Positions 1 to 28,800 of a stretch of DNA of 64,000 bases are shown piece after piece. Within the stretch, counting starts at the first letter, position 1, and each line of letters starts with the position of its first letter. The DNA is from Heliopora coerulea (lineage: Eukaryota; Cnidaria; Anthozoa; Scleralcyonacea; Helioporidae): NCBI GenBank assembly GCA_030142905.1, contig JASJOG010000008.1, forward strand, positions 2,790,001-2,854,000, written 5' to 3'. Below the pieces are notes generated by a model. The model made no database searches and was not told the origin of the DNA. It saw nothing but the letters and a program-made list of their open reading frames with translations. The position numbers and the translations under genes are program-made.

Positions 1-18971
<18,971 letters not shown>

Positions 18972-19102
18972 ACTTCACTCTAAACCTTCAAATGTTCATC
19001 TGTTTATCTGTTGGATTTCGTTAAACTGTCGATTTCCTAAAGCAGTAAGTACACCAACAGTTCGGTAGAAACCACTTAAGTGACAACACTCTTCGTTTCG
19101 TG

Positions 19103-19139
19103 TTTGGCGGGAAATTTGCTAAAAAGCGAAATTTCCCGC
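19103..19139. promoter_or_regulatory. Paired inverted E2F-like sites upstream of POLE
   Basis: TTTGGCGGGAAA (19103-19114) matches the E2F consensus. GCGGGAAATTT at 19107-19117 is repeated in perfect inverse as AAATTTCCCGC at 19129-19139, giving two sites facing each other. They lie 132-168 bp upstream of the POLE start codon, where a promoter is expected. E2F control of replication genes at the G1/S transition is established in animals; its use here is inference. An alternative is that the hairpin belongs to the neighbouring transposon edge. Confidence 0.55.
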
Positions 19140-19356
19140 TCTTGAATTACGTCGCGGCTGATACCGCCTAATATAGTCGAGAAAAAAAATGCGGCAAGCA
19201 GACCTGAACAGCGTCTTGAATACAGTGTTGCCACCGGTAGCTCGCAGTACTACCGGTGGTCCCCGGAGGTATATCAGCGGTGCAGTCATTAGTTCGATAA
19301 AAGAAAAAGGCGCGAAAATTTGGTCTGTTTTCAAATCTTGAAAAGAGATTTTGAAA

Positions 19357-20562
19357 ATGTCGAGGAAAAAACGATTTACAGCCTTGCTTCTTTCAAACTA
19401 CGCATTACTGCTGACTCTAGTTTGCAACCATACTCATAATAAAAAAGGAAGTATAAAAAAGAAAAGAAAAAGACGAAAATTTGGGGTAAGACCAATGCTA
19501 CAGCAACGGAAAACTCACGGTCAGTTTCACTGTCTTTTGAGAGAAATGCATTTACATGATCGTGAGTATTTTTTCAGGTAAGGCATAGGTTTAATTAATA
19601 TTGACCGTGTGAAGCTGATTAATTAAACGCACAAAATTTTATTCCTAGATTTACTCGAATGTCTCCAGAAAGACTGGAGCACCTGTTGAGTTTAATTGCC
19701 CCATATATGAAAAAACGAAATTGCCGGAGCAGGGAGACCATTTCAATAAAGGAGAGGCTGGTACTTACCCTCAGGTACCTTGCAACTGGTGATTCCCAAG
19801 AGTCTCAATCTTTCAATTTTCGAATTGGTCAGAGCACAGTGTGTATGATTATAAGAGAAGTTTGTGATGCGATATGGAAGGCCTTGAAGGATGTCTATTT
19901 GAAACTTCCTGCCACAGAAAATGAGTGGAATAATGTTGCCAAAGAGTTTCATCAAGAATGGGGCTTTCCTCATTGCATAGGGGCTATCGACGGCAAACAT
20001 GTGAGCATAGACTGTCCCAGAAACGCAGGCTCCCTCTTTTATAACTATAAAAATTTCCACTGTGCTTATAGCAATTTGTGATGCAAATTACAGATTCTTG
20101 TTTGTGGACATTGGAAGCTATGGGCGTGATAATGATGCAGCTATTTTTTCCCAGACTGAGATTTGTAAAGGAATACAAAATAGCAATCTTGGAATTCCTG
20201 CACCATCTATGGTTAGTGGGTACATGTTGCCATATGTGTTAACTGGCGATGACATTTTTCCCTTAAAAATCTGGCTAATGAAACCATTCCCAGGAAATAG
20301 ACTGACAGAAGCTGAAGCTGTTTACAACTATCGATTGTCAAGATGTAGGCAAACCATCGAAAACACATTTGGTATATTAGCTGCAAGGTGGAGGATTTTT
20401 AGATGGCCAATTTGTGCAGCCATTACTATGGTTGACCTAATTATCCAAGCTACAGTTTGTTTACATAACTATTTGTCATTGACCCAAAATGCACATTATA
20501 TGCCACAAGGATTTGTGGATTCAGAGGATGGATCTGGAAAATTGATTCAAGGAGAATGGTGA
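19357..20562 (+). pseudogene. PIF/Harbinger DDE transposase (HARBI1-like), frameshifted
   Basis: The start ATG is at 19357. The first exon (19357-19577) has a very basic stretch, KKGSIKKKRKRRKFG. A 71-bp intron (GTAAGG..TTCCTAG) leads in frame to RFTRMSPERLEHLLSLIAPY. The DDE domain follows: GAIDGKHVSI (first Asp, near 19985), FVDIGSYGRDNDA (second Asp, near 20105) and TIENTFGILAARWRIF (Glu, near 20358). Between the first two, around 20055-20065, the frame shifts: one frame stops after NFHCAYSNL and the other resumes with VLIAICDANYRF. Without that shift the core would be complete, so decay is recent. DDE nucleases of this family cut and paste their element in the nucleus. Confidence 0.88.
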
Positions 20563-21036
20563 CAAATCACCGAGGGGATGAAAATTCCATGCAAGCAGTT
20601 GGAAGAGTTGGTAGCAATTCTTATTCATTCACAGCAAAATCAGTTAGAGAAAACTTTTGCAGATATTTCAGCAGCAATGAGGGTGCCTTACCTTGGCAAC
20701 TAGATTATGTAAGATATTGTGGCAAAAAATGTTGAAAGTGTGCACAATTCCACTAACCACACAATGTCACAAATCACTGTCAGCTAATAAGTTGTAGCTA
20801 CCATACAGTTGGAGAGTATATAATTTAGTCAAACCATTGTAATTCATGCAAAATCTAACCAACAAGTTTAACATAAAAATGCTAAGTAGACATAAAAATA
20901 ATTGAAACCTTAAACATAAGTTTCAACTTAAACTTTTACTGTATTGTCTTTAGAACACCAACCTTATATCAAGAAACAATGTAAGTTTTTAAATGTCAAT
21001 GCTTTTAAAAGTAGTGAAAACATTGTTCACATAATA
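20563..21036. other. Inter-gene spacer of the Harbinger element
   Basis: 474 bp between two convergent genes; no other frame or repeat recognised. Confidence 0.5.
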
Positions 21037-22068
21037 TCAATTGTTAGATGATACTTGGTCAGGATTAATGTTCATGTCTTGCTGACTCACATTATGCTGT
21101 ATCCATCGGTTGTGGGTGGAGAAGAAATATGGTTTCTGTTGAAGAGGCATTTGATGAGTATTGTTACTGTTTTGTTTCTTCTGGTTTATTTCAATTTCCA
21201 TGTCACTCACTACTTTTAGAATATTTAGCTGAAGTGCAGACTTGAATGAAGTTGGGATTCGTTTGAATTTTGACACTAGGCTCAAACAAAACAATGTGTC
21301 TTCATCTTCTCTCAATACATTACTTTGCTCAGTTTCAGAACCAGAAAGATTAACCAGTGCAGAATTTATGCCCTGCATAGTTTTCATTACCTCATTTTCA
21401 AATCCACTTCTAGCGTTAACTTTTTTACTCTTCGCCCATGGTTTGCAGTCTGTAGATCCTCCAGAGAGGTCCAACTTTCTTTTGCTCTGTGTTTTGATAC
21501 CGTCAAATCCCTGTCTTTCTTGTTTTCCTGTGGTCAAGGTCTCAGAGCAACCAATAACTGATAAATCATCCAGATCATCATTTATATCTTGCAAACTATC
21601 TTGCCCAACGCTGGAAGTTTCATCTTCTATGTCCACCATTTCTCTTGACGTTTGGACTACATTGTACGTCGACGTCGAATTAAGAAAATTTGTTGAGGTT
21701 TGACGGTGTCGAATATGCGTAATTAACCATCGGAGGTGTTCCAAATCAGGTCGAATTTCTATTTCGTCTCTTCCACTACCAGACTTTCCCTTTATATCCT
21801 TCAAGTATTTTGAAAAGTTGCTTCGAATTGTGTTATATCTTTTCTGCACACTAGATACATCCATTTCCAAAGCTTGGGCTACAGCTTGCCAAGCGTTGTT
21901 TTTTATTCTTTGATTCTTATATTCGGGGTACGATTTGTCGTATATTGCACGATATTTACGTATAGCATCCATAAGTAATTTATTTCTTGACGGTTCTTCA
22001 ACATCTGTATTGTAAATATGAGCATTTTGAATATCATTTGATCCCTGCTGAGCTGGTTCCGCCTCCAT
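21037..22068 (-). CDS. MADF (Myb/SANT-like) DNA-binding protein of the Harbinger element
   Basis: An intact 343-residue frame. I place the start at the Met of MEAEPAQQ (22068), because the open frame upstream runs through GC-rich repeat sequence. Residues about 25-110 form a MADF domain: LLMDAIRKYRAIYDKSYPEY, the Trp of NAWQAVAQALEM, VQKRYNTIRSNFSKYLKD. A second Trp follows at HLRWLITHI. A BESS-like motif (DTLFCLSLVSKFKRIPTSFK) lies near the C-terminus. Basic patches (SKRK, AKSKKV) could be nuclear localisation signals. In Harbinger elements such a partner binds DNA and brings the transposase to the nucleus. It faces the transposase tail to tail. Confidence 0.85.
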   Translation of the reverse strand: MEAEPAQQGSNDIQNAHIYNTDVEEPSRNKLLMDAIRKYRAIYDKSYPEYKNQRIKNNAWQAVAQALEMDVSSVQKRYNTIRSNFSKYLKDIKGKSGSGRDEIEIRPDLEHLRWLITHIRHRQTSTNFLNSTSTYNVVQTSREMVDIEDETSSVGQDSLQDINDDLDDLSVIGCSETLTTGKQERQGFDGIKTQSKRKLDLSGGSTDCKPWAKSKKVNARSGFENEVMKTMQGINSALVNLSGSETEQSNVLREDEDTLFCLSLVSKFKRIPTSFKSALQLNILKVVSDMEIEINQKKQNSNNTHQMPLQQKPYFFSTHNRWIQHNVSQQDMNINPDQVSSNN

Positions 22069-22376
22069 GTTTTTTACAATGCACAGCTGTATTGTGGGAT
22101 ATAATAAGACATCAAAGCTTCGCAGGTATGCCGGAACACCGTTCACATATCGAAATTTACCGCTGGTATGACGCCCCGTATGCCTCAGTGCTACCGCCGA
22201 CATGCCGGGAAAGTTGAGTTCGAGTCAACTTTCCCGGTATACCGCCGATGTTACCGCAGGCTGCCTGTGGTACCGGCGAATGATCGGCGACGAGTGTTCA
22301 CATATGCCATAAATACGCCGCGGGTACTGTCGGCGGCCGCTTCGCAGGCAGACTGCAGGCATATGTGAACTAGCCT

Positions 22377-22558
22377 TTACCCTGATACTGTACTTTAATA
22401 CCAAGTACAAAGTTCATGAAAGTTGAAATTAGTATTGTTGTTTTGTCGTACATTTGTTTATTGTAGTAAGCCGCCTTACCTTTTTGGCTGAATAACACTG
22501 CACTAATAGAAATACCTGGCTTCAAAATTTGTGAACTTTTGGCTTTGACTTAGCGATT
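22377..22558 (+). promoter_or_regulatory. Presumed 5' region of SMCT-like gene 1
   Basis: Only 182 bp separate the Harbinger edge from the start codon. No TATA box or clear initiator is recognised, so the promoter may be in this strip, may lie inside the transposon, or an untranslated exon may be further away. Confidence 0.3.
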
Positions 22559-22894
22559 ATGGCTCCTTTACGATTCCACGTGGCTGATTATGCTGTATTT
22601 GGGGTGACATTAGCATTTTCAATGATTGTTGGAATATACCACGCTGTTGGAGGGAAACAGTCCACGACAAAAGAATATTTGTTGGCCAACCGTAAGATGA
22701 TGAGTATTCCAGTTTCACTGTCATTGTTGGCCTCTTTCATGTCGGGTATTACAATCCTCGGAGTTCCTTCAGAAATATACAGATTTGGAGTCCAATATTG
22801 GCTTGTTATTCTGTCCTATACTATTTTGTTTCCCTCAGTTGCCTTGATATTTGTACCTATACTTTATGGATTGAATATTACCAGTTCTTATGAG
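22559..22894 (+). CDS. SMCT-like gene 1, coding exon 1
   Basis: 112 codons: MAPLRFHVADYAVFGVTLAF, then KQSTTKEYLLANRKM, LLASFMSGITILGVPSEIY and YGLNITSSYE. Contains the first three membrane helices. Donor GAG|GTATGT. Confidence 0.97.
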
Positions 22895-25800
22895 GTATGT
22901 ACTCAACTGGTGTCCACTTTCATTGATAAATGTTTACTATTTGTAGCCGCAGGGACGTGATTGGCCACATTATGGTACTGTAAAGACTACGGGGTTCAAT
23001 TAGATACAATGATGGGATTGATCCCTTGGCAGTTATCGCACCTGGGGTTTGAAAAATTGGGTATCTAAGCTACTGCAATAGTATTATAGAAACCAAGTTT
23101 AACAACTTTTCAAAAATGGGATCTATGTCAGACCTTTGGGCACAAATTAGAAATACAAAATGGACAGGAAATGTTTATGTTTGTTTCATGCAAGATATGT
23201 ACTGTAGTCATGAAGGCTTCAGACATCAGTTCTATGGTGATATTTAGGCATGCACAAAGTAGAAATGATCCATACATGATTCTAACCTTTTAGAGTTTGT
23301 ACATGGTAAAATCTGTCTGAAATTCTTTTCATGCAAGTTATGAATGCAAACTAAGTTTACAGTAGTTTTGCAAAAAAAATACATGGTAACAATTGGTTGG
23401 TTACAACAAACAAATTGGCACTTTTTTTAGGCAAAACAGATTGCACTCACCAGTCATCAAAATTAAATCTGGCAAATACAACTCATTCCTTCAGCTTCTT
23501 TTGATTGATAGCACAGATTATCATTATTAATACTGTTACCATGGTTATACTTTTACTATCATCATCATTCAAAAGTTAGGTCTTCACTTCATACATATTG
23601 ATTGATGGTAAGGTACACTGCAACATTGGTCTCTCAAACCTTGTGACCTGAGAAGCTATCTCAGTATGTGAGCAGTCCCAAACAATGCTGGTTACCACAA
23701 AGTTTTAACAGTTACTTCAATTCACATCTGTATGAAGTACATAATTAGTTTCTTTAACTTACGGTCTCATCCACTAATGACTAGAGGAGTCACCTTTATT
23801 TTTTTATTTACTATGTTATTAATAATTTATTATTAAGGAGCATTTGAAACCTCTGTGGCTTTTATTGTGATGGAATTCTTGCTCTAGATCTGCATAGCCA
23901 ATAGTAGTGAGTAATAAAAGTGGGTTTTTAGTGTAACTATAGCCTATGATGTGACCAAGTCTGAGACCTGACTATCCTGTCTGGCTGCAAATGCCCTGGG
24001 TTTCAATGACATATGATGAGGCAAAGAATTTGATTGGCCTTTAAAGTCCTTAAAACAATGGCAACTAACAAGACCACTGTAGGCTTTGATTTGACAATGA
24101 ATACCCATGAAATTCATGGCTCTTGCAGCAATAGTACAGCAAACTCCCTCGACCTCACTAGCCCACATTGTGAAAGGATATCAGAAGGCAACCATGTTAT
24201 AACAGTTATTAATGAGCACCTATTTTATATGTAAAGCATCCATGACTGGTGCTTCAGCAGACTGCACACAGAGTCTTTATAAGCCCTGATGCAGTGATGT
24301 CAAAAGTACTGTAGCTAGTGGCCTGTAAAAATCTCCACCTACTTTTGCATCTCAGCCAGCTACTTTGTTGGCCATTTCTTCAGAAAAAGTTCATTTTCTG
24401 TGAATGAAGTTGTGCAATAGCTATATACACATGGCTTTAAGTTGCAAAGGTTTATTGTAGTTTTGTCTAATCTGTTGTGAGAATGAGTATTGATGCTGTG
24501 TCTTACATATATTTTTCTTAACTCCTTTCTATCCAGATACAGTGTACAGAATGTCTTCATTTATTTTACTCAGGCTCATGCCTGTAGATTTTACTCACCA
24601 AAAGGAGATACTGCACAGAAAATAGTTAATCAGGATAGAAATAAGTGATTATCACAGATCTATTGTCCACACAACTTGCTGTAATTTCACAGGTCTATGG
24701 ACCACAGTTTTTACTTGTCCAATGAGTTGGTCTGATGGATGACTAGGTCTTTTAGCTTGTTGTCTCACCAAAATAAACTGATATAAGAGTCAGATTAGAA
24801 CCTTCTATCAAACATCCACATGCTACAACATAGTCAATTTATCATTCACATAACTGAATATAACTTTCAAGTTTAATCAAGCCTTGGAAACACATTGGCA
24901 AACATGTATAGCACCTATTTTCATCTTGATCAAGATACACTTTCAAGAAAAAGTAGAAAATGGCAATGCTGAACACATGAATTTTAGCTATCAACAGTCT
25001 TTGTGACAACCTTGCTGATGTGACTGAACCCTGAAAATAATAGCTGTGATGGCAAATTAAAACATGCTGATGCACAAAGATTATACATGCAACCACTAAA
25101 TGGCAAGGCAACAAAAAACAGAGTGGGCAACAGCAGATCTTTCAGGTTATAATCACCAGATGAAATGGCCATGTGAGCTATGAAAGTTATTATAAAAAAA
25201 CCAATGGCACAGGAAATGGAAGCAGCAAAAAAAAGGGAAAACCTCTGCTGCAATCATAGGCAGCTCAATAAATGAAGTGCTTTTCCTTTAATACTTACAA
25301 TAAATGTTCCTATATCACAGATATTAGCTTAGCTGGCTGTGACAAACATTGAGCTTAAAAACTATTTCCATTCCCCTATTTCAAGTGGTAGCCCTGTCAC
25401 ATCAACTATGGTCAATATGAATAATCCTTATGGATTATTTGGGAAATAATCATTGGATTTTAATATCCAAATTGATTGAGAAATTCATCTTTGGAGACCA
25501 GATATTGTTGTCAACTGAAAGGAAAGGAAGACAATTATTGTGGATATTGCTTGGGAACTTATGGAAAACAAGGACAAGCATTGTGTCAGTGGTAGTTGGG
25601 GCATTGAGTTCAGTATCTAAGCAATTGAAGTGTCACTTGGAGCAAATTGTGATTCCAGATAACAAAAGAACACTCCAAAAGACTGCTCACCTTGGATTGG
25701 CTCATATTTTAAGAAAGGTATTGGACTTCTGAAGTCTTAGGATAAGACTTGACTAAAAAAAATGACCACAGGGATGGCCCTGTGTCAAAGAGGAATAATA

Positions 25801-28800
25801 ATAATAATAATAATAATAGGCTGAGACCCCTTCCACTGTCCTTAGTTGGGTGGTGAGTGAGTTGTAATAATAATAATAAAGTGTGCTGCAATATTGAGTA
25901 TTACTAATAATAACAATAGTAATAATAATAGTAATATGGGCACTGGAGTAGGACAAGCAACAGCTTCAGCCTACTGTGGGAATGTGGATGCTCCTGCCCA
26001 CCAGAGTCCAGGGTGGCATCTTTGGCAAGTTCCAGCAACCCCTTAGACAAGGGTAGATAAGACTCTTTTGCCTTGGATAGCAACTTATCTAGGAGTAGGA
26101 AACTCTGTAATCCATAAAACCAGTACACTTTGATGTGATGACCTAGGGAGTTGCACCCCTGCCTTGCCAGCTGGGTAGACAGGTAGCTGAAAGCCTTGGC
26201 TTGCCTTAATTGGCTGGCAGCTCCAAGTACACTACTTTCAGGTGTTCGCAAACCTGCCCTGTTAGCCCAAGGACTGGACAAAAATCTGTGCAGCTGGCTG
26301 ATGCCTTTGACCATAGTTGGTCGGGGGTAAACCAGCCTTAAGTGCTGAAACAGATCTGCACCAGTCTAAGAATAAAACAATATTCAGACTTAACCCTTGC
26401 AGTGGCACGCCTAAACTTACCTTAACTGGTTGGAAGTGCAAGAGAGTATTGTTAAGGTCAAATTGGATATACGCAATCGCATCACGGAGTATTTCAGGGA
26501 CTTTCAGGGTTGTACATCCCTTACTCCATCCTGACTGGATAAGTTGGGTGCGTAAGGGCCGGCCCTGTCGGTGTTTCTTAAAATCTATTTTAATGGTGAT
26601 ATTTCCTTTCCCCATAAGTTCCATGAAATCTACAATGTCAGTTGCGGCCTTTCCTGGCGGGATGCTGGGCGCTCGTAGCAGGCTACGACCCCTTCCATTG
26701 TCCTTAATTGGGTGGTGTGCGAGTTGTGATAATAATAATAATAATAATAATAATTCACGCTGTTTACACCAACTTTGAACAGTAGATAAAGAAGTTAAAT
26801 GTGAATGTAAACTTCTACGCACTTCAGAAAGCTTGCTTACTAGGGCCAGCAAGAATATTGCGAAAGGTGCTAGATACCTAAGGGTGCGGGATGCAACCTG
26901 ATCTCTGGCAAAGTGTTTTCGGCTACCATCGAACAATAAGCTGAGAGAAAGTGAAATAATAATATTAATAATAATAGTAACTGTAACAATAATAGTGATA
27001 GTGACGGTGATGGTGATGATGATAATAATAATAATTTAATTTAAAATTCATATTGCATTATCTCCTGTTGCCATAATGTACAATCATCGATGGCGCGAGA
27101 CAGTTCAATCTAAAACAAAACTTAGAGTAATGTTTTGGGCATGGGAGCTTGGAATCATACATGGTTTATCGTTGGACGTTTGTCAAGCTCAAACCCTCTG
27201 AAAAACAATTCCTCAGCCCCAGACAAGGATCAAACCCGCAACCTTCTGATGATCGGTGAGACGCTATGACCTTAGGTGCAGGCTTAGTACGACCTTACAT
27301 ATCTACAGTATTTCCAAGTCCCCGCATTCAAAACAGTCTCAATGAAAATAATTATTATCATATCGTGGCTGCCGCATGGGCAGCACATATGTCGAACTTT
27401 CAGCTTAGCTCGCCAACTTAATCTCGGTAGCTCAATGGTTAGAGAAGAAGCTTGCGGTTCGATCCCCGTCTGAGGCTCAGAAATCGTTTTTTAAAAGTTT
27501 GAACTTGACAAACGTCCTACAACTGTATGCCGTAATACATTAAATACAGTAGTAAATTAAATTATCACAAATAAAAAATCTTGAGTTGAAGAAAATGCAA
27601 TGTTAAAAATAACTACCACTACCCTTAGACGATGATGTACACCATGAGCTTAAGCAACTGATCTTTTTAACGACAACAAACAGCCCACATGACAACAAAA
27701 GAATTCCCTAAGTAAAAACGAACACCGTGAGCGAACACGGTTACCCACAATGACCATCAACACTTCAAACGAAAGCGAACACTGTAAATGATAGTGTACG
27801 CTATAAGTGGCCCTGAACACCATGTACGATGACGGTCACCCAGAAAGGCGACCACACCCACCGGGTCACAATCCTTGTTGTCAATAGCAGCTTCAGCCAG
27901 CCTGGAAACCAGACGTCTTGACCATTAAAGGCTAGTATTCCAGGCTATCTCATATTTGCCGTTCCATGATATCGATGATCAACAATTATAGGAACTATTT
28001 GCCCAATTTATTTCTTATTGACAGACACAAGGCTCTTCACATTATAATACAAGGGTTCATCGTCGGACGTAGAAAAAATTTAAAGGTAGTACGTCGATTA
28101 GGAACTACCTACGCAGTACTCCATTACGGATGATACTCATTGGGCCTGCTTAATTAAAATATAAAATCAAATAGGACAATAGGAGAATAATTCAGATCCG
28201 TGCTTCCCATTCAGATCGAAACGTTTTTAGCTGTTTCCATACAATTTCCTGAAGAGCGGAAAATGTAAATTAGAGACCTAAAACATCCGCATGAATATTT
28301 CGGGTGAACAATAAAACGGAATGCCGTACATAGAAAAACCATCTGAGAATCAACATTGTAATCAAATTAGGATTTCTGGAGGTTGCTATAGAAACAGTGA
28401 AGTTTCAAAAATGTCTCTCAATAACCATTCAGTTTAATTCGAGTAATCAAAAGGTCAAAAGCAAAATCCGTTGATCCCTTTCTTTTTGCAAAATTGATAA
28501 AGAGGATTATTCTAGGTAAAATAAAAGTGCATTAATTGCAGAAAAAATAGGAGTAAGAGAACTCTTAGATTGAACGGTAATGAAAGGTCAATGTTGGTAT
28601 TGCAACCACTGAACCATTACAAACTTCATTGCAGCCTTAATTATCAGAATGTTTATGTCTCAGCCACTAATAGTGCACATTTATAAGTTTGAAATTTGCA
28701 TTTTATTTTTTTCCGAAATTCTAGCAAGCCACTTTAAACTGGTCTTTGCATTTTTTGATCGGTCAAACGAATAAGCTTATGTACAGTTTTCAGTGTACCT

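Larger units (their letters stand above)
19200..22376. mobile_element. PIF/Harbinger transposon, two-gene, decayed
   Basis: A PIF-type transposase on the plus strand and a MADF-type accessory gene on the minus strand converge, as in animal Harbinger elements. The edges are GC-rich with hairpins: CCACCGGTAG/CTACCGGTGG at 19229-19257; a 13-bp-arm palindrome at about 22205-22237; and GTTCACATATGCC/GGCATATGTGAAC at about 22290-22370, ending ..GAACTAGCC before TTTA. A matching left TIR could not be found, so the left border is approximate. It separates POLE from the first transporter gene. Confidence 0.75.

Noticed and set aside
21242..21703. 153-codon plus-strand gene
   Set aside because: Antisense shadow of the intact MADF gene.
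25904..26936. Two long overlapping minus-strand frames (136 and 224 codons)
   Set aside because: They run through (AAT)n tracts, giving poly-Leu/Tyr, and show no known domain; both strands are open here, which points to composition rather than coding.
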